A stretch of 19,427 nt of DNA, taken from contig JAHIVS010000028.1 in NCBI GenBank assembly GCA_018816605.1, positions 1 through 19,427 on the forward strand. Reading direction: 5' to 3'. This document shows, piece after piece, positions 1-7,589 of this stretch. Each line of letters opens with the position of its first letter. Within the stretch, counting starts at the first letter, position 1. The translations under genes and the position numbers were made by a program. A model generated the notes under the pieces. The model worked only from the letters and a program-made list of their open reading frames with translations, made no database searches and was not told the origin of the DNA. Source of the stretch: Pseudomonadota bacterium (GTDB lineage Bacteria > Desulfobacterota > Desulfobacteria > Desulfobacterales > Desulfobacteraceae).

Positions 1-1
1 C

Positions 2-244
2 CGCAAGCCCCTGACCAAAGCCATGCTGGATAAGATGATTTCCGACCCGGCTAATTATCCCTTGGACGCTTATTACTTATTCGCTTTTCAGGAGGTCGCC
101 GGATTCGGGGTTCTTAATGCTATTGCCGGGGCTGTCGGGGCACGGGTTATATCCAGGGAAGATTCCCACAAAATAGCAATGATCAGAGCCCAGGAATTCA
201 GGGAAAAAGCACAGAAACTTGAGAAGAATATAGGGAGAATGTAG
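2..244 (+). CDS. Hypothetical protein, probably the 3' part of a gene entering from the left
   Basis: The frame is open from the first complete codon at base 2 to a TAG at 242-244. The first ATG is at 23, but no Shine-Dalgarno is visible before it, so the gene probably starts outside the window. The visible part has a hydrophobic, Gly/Ala-rich middle (FGVLNAIAGAVGARVIS) and a charged C-terminal helix (REKAQKLEKNIGRM). I do not recognise the family. It lies 5 nt upstream of the next gene and so belongs to the same transcript leading into the transposase. In Mu this position, between repressor and A, holds ner; nothing here looks like a Ner-type helix-turn-helix. If the ATG at 23 is the true start, the product is 73 residues. 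Confidence 0.5.
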   Translation, partial: RKPLTKAMLDKMISDPANYPLDAYYLFAFQEVAGFGVLNAIAGAVGARVISREDSHKIAMIRAQEFREKAQKLEKNIGRM

Positions 245-249
245 GGATC

Positions 250-954
250 ATGGCTGAGACTGTATCGGAAACAATTGTGGGGAATAAGGACATTGTAGAG
301 ATCCCCCTGTCGGAGATTGAGCATGCGCAGCTTGAAGCGTGTGAAAATGTTATCCGGAAGGGGTTATGCACTTTTCTGGAGGTTGGCCGGGCACTTGCGG
401 AGATTCATGATAACCGGCTTTACCGAGAAACCCACAGCGATTTTAGGCTGTATTACAAGGATGTCTGGGATCTGGGGAAATCTAGGGCTTATCAACAGAT
501 GGATGGCTACCGTGTGGTCAAGATGCTGGAAGATAAAATGTCCACCATGGTGGACATTTCTGAAAATGACTCTACATCCAACGGAATTATCCTTCCAGTG
601 AACGAACGCCAAACCCGAGCGCTGCTCAAACTCAAAAAAGACCCGGACGCACTGCACAAGGCATGGGCCACCGTCCGAAAAACCCTCAAAGACGACCCCA
701 AAGCCAAACTGACCGGCGCTCTGATCAACAAAGCTGTCAAAGATGTCAAGGGAGAAGTGGTTAAAAAGGAGCACAAGAAACGGCAGGTAGACCTTGAAGC
801 TACTCAGCGGCTCAGCCCTCTGTTCAAGCGGCAATGCAAGGTCATGGAAGAGGTTATCAATGAAGAGCGGAATGCAGGGTGGCAGTCAACCTCCCAGAAG
901 GAAGCTGTTAAGTGGCTGAAAACCCTGGTGCAATTAGCAGAATCCAATGATTAA
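250..954 (+). CDS. Conserved phage-type hypothetical protein upstream of the transposase
   Basis: A 234-residue soluble protein whose start follows an AGGGA-type ribosome site and comes 5 nt after the previous stop. The N-terminal half (about residues 25-90) carries a pattern often seen in phage and plasmid proteins of unknown role: a GRALAEIHDNRLYR stretch, then F-x-x-Y and W with a KSRAYQQM helix that could be part of a DNA-binding fold. A probably flexible middle (about 95-115) precedes a Lys-rich, helical C-terminal half with a PVNERQTRALLKLKK segment, a phrase reminiscent of ParB/KorB-like regulators. A regulatory or DNA-binding role is an inference only. The gene ends 16 nt before the MuA-type transposase. 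It contains a perfect 24-bp palindrome at 536-559. Confidence 0.75.
   Translation: MAETVSETIVGNKDIVEIPLSEIEHAQLEACENVIRKGLCTFLEVGRALAEIHDNRLYRETHSDFRLYYKDVWDLGKSRAYQQMDGYRVVKMLEDKMSTMVDISENDSTSNGIILPVNERQTRALLKLKKDPDALHKAWATVRKTLKDDPKAKLTGALINKAVKDVKGEVVKKEHKKRQVDLEATQRLSPLFKRQCKVMEEVINEERNAGWQSTSQKEAVKWLKTLVQLAESND
536..559. repeat. Perfect 24-bp palindrome inside the 250-954 gene
   Basis: The half AAATGTCCACCA is followed at once by its exact reverse complement, with no spacer; bases 535 and 560 no longer pair. A perfect palindrome of this length is unlikely by chance in a window this size. It encodes KMSTMVDI in the variable linker of the upstream gene, where sequence constraint should be low. 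It could be an operator for a dimeric regulator or a DNA cruciform or RNA hairpin. No function is shown by the sequence. Confidence 0.7.
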
Positions 955-970
955 CAGAAAGGAGTAAGAC

Positions 971-3142
971 ATGAGCGCTGTTGTAGCAGAATCCCAATTA
1001 GCAGATGCGTTAGATGTTACGACCAAGGCCGTGCAACTCAGGGCGGTGAATGAGGGCTGGCTTGCCAAAACAGTAACCAAACAGGGTGGTTCTGAACGGC
1101 TTTATTTCCGGAACCTGCTCCCGGTGGATATCCGTGAAGGTCTTGTTGCTCAAGAATCGGTTACGGGCCGGGCCGGACTTCCCGCTGTATTCTATGACAC
1201 ACCCGTGCCGAAAAGGTCCAATGCTATCGGCCTGGCGAAGTACAACCTGGTGCATGCCTTTCGCATCGCCAAAGAACGGGCTGGGTGGGGACAGAAGGGG
1301 CAAGCTGCTGAGGAGTTTTTATTGGCTTACAATGCCGGGGTATTATTGCCCCGGGTTTTTGAACAGGTTGGGCAGATCCAACTTAGGACCATAGAGGCCT
1401 TGGATAAGAAGCTGCTCAAGGCTGATGACAATTACCTGGCTCTTTGTGATGGTCGGGGTGGTTGGAAAAAGCACGGCACCACCCGATATAAAGGCCGAGA
1501 GTTGTCTGAAACGGCCAAGGCTGTCTTTTTAAAGTGTTACCTGCGCCAGGAGCGAAATGATGTCATCACGTCCATTCGGAGTACCTGGCTTGCCCTTGAA
1601 GAAATGGAGCTTGATGAAAAGCCGGGAGAAAGCACGTTCCGGCGCTGGCTCAAGGATTATGAAACCTATAATGCCGGGGTGATCTGCCTGGCCCGGGAAG
1701 GTGAAAAGGCATACAAGGATAAGTTTGCCCGGTACATCACCCGTGACGCTGAGTTACTGGAAGTTGGGCAGTGCCTGGTTGCAGACGGCAAAACCTTAAA
1801 TTTTACAATCCTGCACCCTGAGACCGGACGGCCCTGCCGCATGACCCTGATTGTATTTTTTGACTGGAAATCACGATATCCCATGGGATGGCAGATTGCA
1901 ACCACCGAAAATCAATGGGTAATCCTGGCAGCATTTCGCAATGCATGCATGGCCTTGGGCCGGTATCCTGACAGTGTCTATCTGGACAATGGCCGGGCCT
2001 TTAAAGCGAAGCTGTTTAAAGGGGCTGGCCTGGATCTTGATTTCGAAGAGATGACAGGGCTCTATGCCCGTGTTGGGACAGCGGTATTTCATGCCAAGCC
2101 CTACAACGGAAGAGCCAAGGTCGTGGAGCGTTTTTTTAAGACTTTTCAGGAACAGCTTGAATGTCATTTACCCTCGTTTTGCGGGGATTCTATCCAGACT
2201 AAGCCTGCACATCTTCACCGGAATGAGAAATATCATCAGCGGCTGCATGCACTTCAGACTGGCGGCTGGGTGCCCACCATCCGGGAGGCTGCAATTATTG
2301 TTGAACAGTACATTCGGTGGTATGCGGTTCAGCTCCATACGGATTTGCAGTTTGCTCCCATGGACCGGTTTATGGTCGGGCGAGGTCCGGGTATTGATCC
2401 GGCCCAGTTGCATTTTGACTTTTTGATTCCTATAGAATTACGGGTTCGCCGGGGCCGTGCCATTCTCTGGGGCATTGAATATGAGGCGGATGCCTTTGAT
2501 AACCTGATGATAAATTTTGAAGTAACAGCCCGGGTTGATACGGCGGATTTAAGCCGAATCTGGTGCTGGACAAAAGACGGCATTTACATGGGGGAGGCCG
2601 TCCCTGTCCGGGCCTGCCACCCTATTGCCAATCTGTTTGGCGACAAAGTGAGTGTTGAGCAGGTAGAAAATCAGCTTAAACGCCAAAAGAGAGTGATCAA
2701 GAATGCCAAACGTCAGCTTACCGAACTGGCCGGGCTTGATGCAGAAAATCAAAACCCTTGCCTCAATGTGATTGATATTACCATGCCCGCAAAGCAAAAA
2801 GTGCCTATTCTTTCCGGCCCGGACTTCAATGAGAGTCAACCCCAACAGTCCCAAACCCAAGCCCAGGAACCGGTGAAAATACCAGAAAAAGAAATCAAGC
2901 GGCTTGAAGCGGTGTTTAAAAAGGCAGAGGCGGACATGGATAACGAACCAGAAATCCCCAGGCCTAAGTATTGGCAGTCTGGTCTGGAACATTATGAGTG
3001 GTGTTTCAAATATATTCATCAGCATGGCCGGAAGCTGGATGTTGTGGAAGCGGCGTTCATGGATAAGTTTGAGTCCCTTCCAGAGTTTGAGATTTACCAT
3101 CCGCGGTTTGAAGATCTAAAAATGGTCTTTAACCTTAATTAA
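971..3142 (+). CDS. A: MuA-type DDE transposase
   Basis: This 723-residue protein is the transposase that would cut and join the phage ends during integration and replicative transposition. The start has a good AAAGGAG site. The N-terminal region has a MuA-like winged-helix DNA-binding segment (about residues 1-60, with ALDVTTKAVQLRAVNEGW). The RNase H-like core shows the catalytic triad: D272 in VADGKTLNF, D339 in YLDNGRAF and E386 in KVVERFFK. The D-D spacing of 67 residues equals that remembered for MuA (D269, D336, E392). A beta-rich Mu-type C-terminal domain follows (about 470-560), then a Lys/Gln-rich tail that may contact the MuB-like ATPase. At 723 residues it is longer than Mu A (663). 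The MuB-like gene follows after 11 nt. Confidence 0.96.
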   Translation: MSAVVAESQLADALDVTTKAVQLRAVNEGWLAKTVTKQGGSERLYFRNLLPVDIREGLVAQESVTGRAGLPAVFYDTPVPKRSNAIGLAKYNLVHAFRIAKERAGWGQKGQAAEEFLLAYNAGVLLPRVFEQVGQIQLRTIEALDKKLLKADDNYLALCDGRGGWKKHGTTRYKGRELSETAKAVFLKCYLRQERNDVITSIRSTWLALEEMELDEKPGESTFRRWLKDYETYNAGVICLAREGEKAYKDKFARYITRDAELLEVGQCLVADGKTLNFTILHPETGRPCRMTLIVFFDWKSRYPMGWQIATTENQWVILAAFRNACMALGRYPDSVYLDNGRAFKAKLFKGAGLDLDFEEMTGLYARVGTAVFHAKPYNGRAKVVERFFKTFQEQLECHLPSFCGDSIQTKPAHLHRNEKYHQRLHALQTGGWVPTIREAAIIVEQYIRWYAVQLHTDLQFAPMDRFMVGRGPGIDPAQLHFDFLIPIELRVRRGRAILWGIEYEADAFDNLMINFEVTARVDTADLSRIWCWTKDGIYMGEAVPVRACHPIANLFGDKVSVEQVENQLKRQKRVIKNAKRQLTELAGLDAENQNPCLNVIDITMPAKQKVPILSGPDFNESQPQQSQTQAQEPVKIPEKEIKRLEAVFKKAEADMDNEPEIPRPKYWQSGLEHYEWCFKYIHQHGRKLDVVEAAFMDKFESLPEFEIYHPRFEDLKMVFNLN

Positions 3143-3153
3143 AAGGAGATTAC

Positions 3154-3876
3154 ATGAAAAACGTATTTATTGAAACCAGCCGGGTCATGGCTTTTTGGGC
3201 AGCGGCCAAAATGGTGTCAGACATTGAGAAAGGTCAACCGGGTATGATGCTGGCCTGGGGCTATTCGGGGCGTGGTAAGACCGAATGTGCCCAAACGTAC
3301 ACCACCCGGAATGGAAATGCCAAATACATCCGAGTCTTTGAAGATTGGAGCCCTACTGCCATGTTAGCAACTATTTGTGAAAAGTTAAACGGCATGAGGC
3401 CTGGCCGGGTGGACAATGCAAAACGGATTATTATTGAAGAGGTGCACGATAGTGACACAATCCTTTTAATTGATGAAGCTGACCGATTAACCATAAAACA
3501 CATCGACCATCTGCGCGATATTCATGATTTAACGGGGTGTCCCATCATTTTAATCGGCGAACCAAGTATTTATGCGCGAATTAAGAGTCATACGAGAATT
3601 TGTCGCAGATTCAAGCAGGCTGTTGAATTTGGGCCGCTACTGAATGAGGACGTGATCATGTTCGGTATCAAAAACTGCGGCATTAAAATAGAACCAGAGG
3701 CGGCAAGGATGCTGAACGACAAAAGCAAGGGCAGCTTCGGGTTTTTACTTCATTATATGCAAATATTGGAGGGGATAGCTCAATCCAACAATATCAAGGA
3801 AATTTCCCCTGAAATCGTTAAGGATCTGCCCAATGAATTATTTCCAGGGCCGAAACCGGAGAGATTTTTCAAATGA
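3154..3876 (+). CDS. B: MuB-type AAA+ ATPase, transposition target-DNA activator
   Basis: A 240-residue ATPase expected to bind target DNA as ATP filaments, stimulate the transposase and give target immunity. Walker A is GYSGRGKT at residues 36-43 and Walker B is ILLIDEADRL at 103-112 (D107, E108). The following LIGEP segment fits a sensor-1 region, and a small C-terminal helical domain ends the protein. It is shorter than Mu B (312 residues): only 35 residues precede Walker A, so the N-terminal helix-turn-helix domain of Mu B is absent. An AAAAGGAG ribosome site lies upstream. Its stop overlaps the start of the next gene as ATGA, which suggests translational coupling to a tandem winged-helix protein. 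Confidence 0.93.
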   Translation: MKNVFIETSRVMAFWAAAKMVSDIEKGQPGMMLAWGYSGRGKTECAQTYTTRNGNAKYIRVFEDWSPTAMLATICEKLNGMRPGRVDNAKRIIIEEVHDSDTILLIDEADRLTIKHIDHLRDIHDLTGCPIILIGEPSIYARIKSHTRICRRFKQAVEFGPLLNEDVIMFGIKNCGIKIEPEAARMLNDKSKGSFGFLLHYMQILEGIAQSNNIKEISPEIVKDLPNELFPGPKPERFFK

Positions 3877-4550
3877 ATAAAGCCACTTTGTTACAACGGG
3901 GCATGGCTGTGGATGGAGCGTTTTCATCTGCCGTATTGGAGCGTCGGACCGGTTTGAGCCAGTCTTTTGTTTTTAAAAAGGTGAAAGAATATGAAAAGGC
4001 CGGTCTACTGAAACGGGCCGGGCTTGGCAGTAAAAAAGAAAAACTCTGGAGACTGACCCTGGAAGGTAAACGGCAGTTTGATCCCAATGCATTCAATAAA
4101 ATTATTACCCATGCGCCTGCGGAGAAAATCAATAGGATGAAGCTGCACCCGGGGAAGCATAATCTGAGCTATCAGGACTTAGCCAATCAGCCGGAAGCAA
4201 GCCTCTGGAAGGCAATCACAGGCCTTAAACAGTTTCTTGCCAATGATCTCGTGAAAATGGAAATAACCAGTAAAACAGGCGTATATCAGTATCTTGCTTT
4301 GTTGGTGAGAGCCGGTTTTTTAAAAAAAGAACTAACACTTAAAACCTGTAACCAGTGCTGCTACATCCTAATCAAAAACACAGGAAGTGCAGCTCCCGTG
4401 ATTGGGCGCACCTGGTTCCTGTTTGACCCAAACACCGGAGAAACCTGGGATGATATCCCTGAAAGGGAAAAGATAAATCAGCAATTAACCTCAAAAAAGA
4501 ACGGCCTGGAAGATGCTGGAACATCTTCACAGGCCCAAACAGCAACTTAG
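3873..4550 (+). CDS. Tandem winged-helix DNA-binding protein
   Basis: A 225-residue protein whose ATG overlaps the MuB-like stop (ATGA). Residues about 12-68 form a classic winged helix: a VLERRTGLSQSFVFKKVKEY helix-turn-helix, the phrase KAGLLKRAG, and a wing ending in LWRLTLEGK. A second winged-helix-like segment lies at about 110-168, with ITSKTGVYQYLALLVRAGFLKK followed by a beta wing containing CNQCCYILIK. The last 60 residues are hydrophilic and probably flexible. Sequence-specific DNA binding is therefore likely. Tight coupling to the ATPase gene suggests a role in early regulation or in targeting transposition. The protein may supply DNA-binding function missing from the short MuB; that is inference. 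I cannot name a specific family. Confidence 0.85.
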   Translation: MNKATLLQRGMAVDGAFSSAVLERRTGLSQSFVFKKVKEYEKAGLLKRAGLGSKKEKLWRLTLEGKRQFDPNAFNKIITHAPAEKINRMKLHPGKHNLSYQDLANQPEASLWKAITGLKQFLANDLVKMEITSKTGVYQYLALLVRAGFLKKELTLKTCNQCCYILIKNTGSAAPVIGRTWFLFDPNTGETWDDIPEREKINQQLTSKKNGLEDAGTSSQAQTAT

Positions 4551-4609
4551 AACCGGTTGCACTTTCAATGGTATCCATCGCGGCTGTCATTGTCAAGAAA
4601 GGAGGCCAA

Positions 4610-4819
4610 GTGTTTAAAAAAAGGATTAATCAACAAGGGCAAGTTTTAAAACGGAATTCTCATTTCCATAAGATGTATTGCCCAAATTGTTGCCGTTTCA
4701 CACAGGTCACGAATACTGGATTACCATGTAAGCTTTGTGGGTCAGGATCTATTGCCCTGGCTGATAATTGGAAACCGGATCTGCATGTAATCCAGGGAGG
4801 GGAAACGAATGACAATTAA
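4610..4819 (+). CDS. Small zinc-ribbon protein
   Basis: The start is chosen as the GTG at 4610, which follows an AGGAGG ribosome site at 4600-4605; an in-frame ATG at 4568 lacks such a site and would add 14 residues. The product is 69 residues. It has a basic N-terminus and a four-cysteine knuckle, CPNC at residues 24-27 (with an extra Cys28) and CKLC at 40-43, typical of a zinc ribbon binding nucleic acid or protein. The C-terminus is hydrophilic. It overlaps the next gene by 11 nt. It is the first of three cysteine-rich proteins in a row. The specific role is unknown. Confidence 0.75.
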   Translation: MFKKRINQQGQVLKRNSHFHKMYCPNCCRFTQVTNTGLPCKLCGSGSIALADNWKPDLHVIQGGETNDN

Positions 4820-5255
4820 AATCCGTAAATATTGGATCAAGCGTTTGGAAAAAAAGAACGTTCAAAGGAGCCTTCATGGAGCTGCAAGCCGTTCTTTCGC
4901 TGGCAGGGTTGCATTAGGGTTTATAACAAAGACAGTGGTCCTGCCGGGAAAATATGACCAATGCAAAATTAAAACCGGTGGTGCTTATCTCGAAGTATAT
5001 GCAGACGGCTCCTTTTTTGATGATTATTTAAAAATCACCATCACCGGATATGATCCTGAAATTAACGCATGGTTCGAGGATGATGCTGGTATTAAGCTGG
5101 ATGAGATAGTAGGGCCAATTTCAGTTAGATACGAACCTGATGATTTAGCTGATCCAACCGGAATCCACTGTGTTGGTCGGAATGTAGTCTGTCGCGGGAG
5201 ATGCACATGTGTCGAATGTCCGGCAAACAAAGAACTGGAGGCCGCAAATGCATAA
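4809..5255 (+). CDS. Hypothetical protein with cysteine-rich C-terminus
   Basis: A 148-residue protein started by the ATG at 4809 with GGGAGG eight bases upstream, overlapping the previous gene. The N-terminus is basic (KIRKYWIKRLEKKNVQR). The middle (about 35-110) looks beta-rich, with alternating hydrophobic strands such as LEVYADGSFF and LKITITGYD. The C-terminal 30 residues carry a cluster, C121, C128, C132, C134 and C137 with H120, that could bind zinc. I recognise no family. Its stop overlaps the next start by 8 nt, so the three cysteine-rich genes are probably co-translated. Confidence 0.75.
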   Translation: MTIKIRKYWIKRLEKKNVQRSLHGAASRSFAGRVALGFITKTVVLPGKYDQCKIKTGGAYLEVYADGSFFDDYLKITITGYDPEINAWFEDDAGIKLDEIVGPISVRYEPDDLADPTGIHCVGRNVVCRGRCTCVECPANKELEAANA

Positions 5256-5634
5256 TTCAACAGGAAACAATCTATATGAAGACAACCAGCTGATCTCCCT
5301 AATTAAACAGATTGGCAGCATTGCAAATCTACCCCATGAAATAATCACAGGGATCGCGACAAAAATTGATCCTGAGCAGGATATGACTGAAATGACAATC
5401 GGGGAGCTGCTTTCTATCCGGTCGGATACCTTGAACGAGTTGGGGGAACCTTATGCCAGACAGGCGGCTGAATGGCTGGAAAAATTACCCGCCATTGTCG
5501 AATGCAGGGATCTGGATTGTGCATCCCGGGGAAAGTGTCCCCATTCATCTTGGCATCCTGAAAATGAAGAGTGCCACTATGTCTGTGGAGCGGATGAACC
5601 CTGCTCCAGATGTTTTCCGGTGGAGGCGGCTTGA
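5248..5634 (+). CDS. Hypothetical protein with Cys/His-rich C-terminus
   Basis: The start is placed at ATG 5248, six bases after a GGAGG at 5237-5241; the open frame extends upstream to 5209 without a comparable site. The product is 128 residues. The N-terminal two thirds are helical and acidic. The C-terminal part (about 86-123) has seven cysteines (86, 91, 97, 109, 113, 119, 122) and several histidines, giving a probable zinc-binding module of the form C-x4-C-x5-CPH...C-x3-C-x5-C-x2-C. It ends one base before the GemA start. The function is unknown; its position among early genes fits an accessory or host-takeover protein. Confidence 0.75.
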   Translation: MHNSTGNNLYEDNQLISLIKQIGSIANLPHEIITGIATKIDPEQDMTEMTIGELLSIRSDTLNELGEPYARQAAEWLEKLPAIVECRDLDCASRGKCPHSSWHPENEECHYVCGADEPCSRCFPVEAA

Positions 5635-5635
5635 T

Positions 5636-6055
5636 ATGAACAGGAATCAGTTAGCTGTTATCCATATAGCAAAAAAAGAGGTCGGTATGAGTGACGATGA
5701 ATACCGGGATCTGCTCGGCAGCGTGGGGGTGGAATCGTCGAAAGACCTGAATACTAAGACCTTTGCGGTTGTCATGGGACATTTTGAAAAGTCGGGGTTT
5801 AAAACCAAATCTAAGACCAGGAAGCGAAAAATCAACAATCTCCCCGAGGGGAAAAAAGCCCTCATGAGTAAACTTGAAGCCATAATACTCGATATGGGAC
5901 TTGACTGGCCTTATGTAGATGGAATGGCAAAGAGAAGCTTCAAGATTGAAAAAGTTCAATGGCTGGAGCCGCCTGAACTCATGAAGCTTGTTCAAATGAT
6001 GATTAAACATCAGAAACGGCAGCAAAAAAAGAACCAGGCCAATCAAAAAGGGTAA
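5636..6055 (+). CDS. gemA: GemA-family (Mu gp16-like, DUF1018) early regulatory protein
   Basis: A 139-residue protein recognised as the GemA/gp16 family of Mu-like phages. The start at 5636 follows GGAGG at 5622-5626 and matches the typical family opening MNRNQLAVIHIAKKEVGMSD; the frame is open further upstream inside the previous gene, but that part is not GemA-like. The family signature continues with DDEYRDLL, a Lys-rich linker around residues 60-75, a second helical segment (SKLEAIILDMGLDWPYVDGMAKRSF, split here by description: residues about 81-103) and a basic tail rich in Lys/Gln. In Mu, GemA alters host gene expression and DNA supercoiling. The exact molecular action is not established, so only the family call is firm. 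Confidence 0.9.
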   Translation: MNRNQLAVIHIAKKEVGMSDDEYRDLLGSVGVESSKDLNTKTFAVVMGHFEKSGFKTKSKTRKRKINNLPEGKKALMSKLEAIILDMGLDWPYVDGMAKRSFKIEKVQWLEPPELMKLVQMMIKHQKRQQKKNQANQKG

Positions 6056-6060
6056 ATATT

Positions 6061-6498
6061 ATGACATCAGGAATAGACATATTACAAGAAGTCCTCCGGG
6101 AATGCCTGGAGGAAAAGGAGGCCAGAATGGTAAAAGCGAACAAAGCACAACCCATGACCCGACAAACAGAGGCCGGATTGGAAAAATGGTGCTCAAAATG
6201 TGAGGCGTATCGTCCGGCGGACCTGGATCATTTTTATCAAGACAACCGAAGTAAAACCAAATTATCGTCATGGTGCCGGAAATGCCAGCGGGCAAGCGTT
6301 GGGAGCAGTAATAAACAATCGAAGCCTGTTAAGGGTAATGGGGATAACACCTTGGTTCTGGATTTTTCAAATGCAGACATGCTCCTTGCCGACCTTCAGG
6401 CTGAGGCCGTGACAGACTTTAGATCCACAGAGATGCAGGCACTATACCTGATCAGCAAGGGATTATTAAAGGAGGCCAATCAAAATGGCAGACCTTAA
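6061..6498 (+). CDS. Treble-clef/zinc-ribbon hypothetical protein
   Basis: A 145-residue protein with paired CSKC (residues 44-47) and CRKC (72-75) knuckles around an FYQDNRSK segment. This resembles the small zinc module often found at the N-terminus of phage HNH-type proteins, but no nuclease domain follows. The C-terminal part is acidic and then helical (EMQALYLISKGLL). The start is uncertain: ATG 6061 has only a modest AAGGG site, whereas ATG 6127 (residue 23) has AGGAGG five bases upstream and would give 123 residues. The 3' end overlaps the DUF3164 gene by 14 nt. A nucleic-acid-binding role is likely but unproven. Confidence 0.75.
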   Translation: MTSGIDILQEVLRECLEEKEARMVKANKAQPMTRQTEAGLEKWCSKCEAYRPADLDHFYQDNRSKTKLSSWCRKCQRASVGSSNKQSKPVKGNGDNTLVLDFSNADMLLADLQAEAVTDFRSTEMQALYLISKGLLKEANQNGRP

Positions 6499-7099
6499 TC
6501 TGAAGGACTATATGGTGGACGGCCAGGGACGTCTTGTCCATGTGGAAAACGTGAAGGTGATCGACAAGACCCGTGACGGCCTGGTCCGCTACCTGGCGGA
6601 GAATGCCCTGAAAGTGCAAAAGGAAATTTCTGACTTTAAGGACATGGCCATGAGCGAAATTGAGGCTTTTGTTGATTTATCAGCCCAGGAGTATGACGTC
6701 AAACTTGGCGGTAAAAAGGGGAATCTGACCCTGTACAGCTATGACATGAAATACAAGGCCGTTATCCAGAGAAGTGAATACCTGGTGTTTGATGAACGCC
6801 TCCAGGTGGCAAAAAAGCTGATTGACGAATGCCTGAACAAATGGACGGAAAATGGGCGGACAGAAGTCAGGACCATCATAAACGACGCCTTTGCCGTTGA
6901 CCAGGAGGGCCGGATTAATACCCGCAGCATTCTTTCCTTGCGGGGGCTGAATATCCAGGATGAAACCTGGCAGAAGGCAATGACTGCAATTGCAGACAGT
7001 CTTCAGGTGGCCGGTTCAAAGTCATATTTTCGGATATACCACAGGGCCGGATCTGAAGGCAGTTGGCAGAATATTACCCTTGATATGGCTGCACTTTAA
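6485..7099 (+). CDS. DUF3164 family phage protein
   Basis: A 204-residue protein with the DUF3164 pattern common in early operons of Mu-like phages. It opens with a short D-x-G-R-L-V-H-V-E-N-V-K segment and continues with a long helical region around KVQKEISDFKDMAMSEIEAF. The beta segment GNLTLYSYDMKYK is followed by the conserved NDAFAVDQEGRINTRSIL region and an SKSYFRIY tail near residue 180. The start has AAAGGAGG upstream. The biochemical role of DUF3164 is not known; conservation beside A, B and GemA suggests a part in phage replication or early control. Confidence 0.88.
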   Translation: MADLNLKDYMVDGQGRLVHVENVKVIDKTRDGLVRYLAENALKVQKEISDFKDMAMSEIEAFVDLSAQEYDVKLGGKKGNLTLYSYDMKYKAVIQRSEYLVFDERLQVAKKLIDECLNKWTENGRTEVRTIINDAFAVDQEGRINTRSILSLRGLNIQDETWQKAMTAIADSLQVAGSKSYFRIYHRAGSEGSWQNITLDMAAL

Positions 7100-7113
7100 A
7101 GGAGGCAATACTG

Positions 7114-7314
7114 ATGAGACTGATACTTGTGATGCTGATATTGGCTATGGCAGCGGGGCTATATGTGTCTTTGGATGATGACAGGCAGCAGGATCGTGAA
7201 ATTGCAATCCTGCGCGCCCAGGTTGAAGGGCTGCAACTGTCATCAGCCAGCCGGGCACCGGTGTTGGTATATGATGCCACCAAGGTGCCCCGGGACAAGG
7301 CTATTAAATATTAA
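7114..7314 (+). CDS. Small membrane-anchored hypothetical protein
   Basis: A 66-residue product with a strong AAAGGAGG site. Residues about 3-19 (LILVMLILAMAAGLYVS) form one hydrophobic segment, either a signal anchor or an uncleaved signal peptide; no lipobox is seen. The rest is hydrophilic, with a short helical segment (EIAILRAQVEGLQ) suited to coiled-coil pairing and an ASRAPVLVYDATKVPRDK tail. It lies between DUF3164 and a small conserved phage gene. It may act in the inner membrane, for example in superinfection exclusion, but nothing specific supports that. Confidence 0.7.
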   Translation: MRLILVMLILAMAAGLYVSLDDDRQQDREIAILRAQVEGLQLSSASRAPVLVYDATKVPRDKAIKY

Positions 7315-7328
7315 TATAGGGAATACGG

Positions 7329-7589
7329 ATGAAAAATAAACTCATAGATCTGAACAACCATCTTTTTGAGCAGCTTGAACGGCTCAATGATGATGACTTG
7401 AAAGGAGATGATTTAGCCCAGGAAATTAAAAGAGCCCAGGCCATGAGCAACTGTGCCGCCCAGATTGTAAACAATGCCGCCCTGGCCCTCAAAGCTCATC
7501 AGGCTATCAATGAAGGGATGGTAAATACCGCCCCGGAAATGCTTGGTGTTAAGAAGGCAGAGGCTTTGGAGGACCGGCCCCATGACTGA
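7329..7589 (+). CDS. Conserved small phage protein of unknown function
   Basis: An 86-residue helical protein of a type seen widely in phages, recognised by the NHLFEQLERLNDDDLKGDDL opening followed by a conserved EIKRAQAMSNCAAQIVNN helix. No catalytic residues stand out. The ribosome site is weak (TAGGGAA). The end overlaps the HNH-like gene by 8 nt. The family's function is unknown. The frequent neighbour in other phages, an HNH-type protein, is also next door here. Confidence 0.8.
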   Translation: MKNKLIDLNNHLFEQLERLNDDDLKGDDLAQEIKRAQAMSNCAAQIVNNAALALKAHQAINEGMVNTAPEMLGVKKAEALEDRPHD

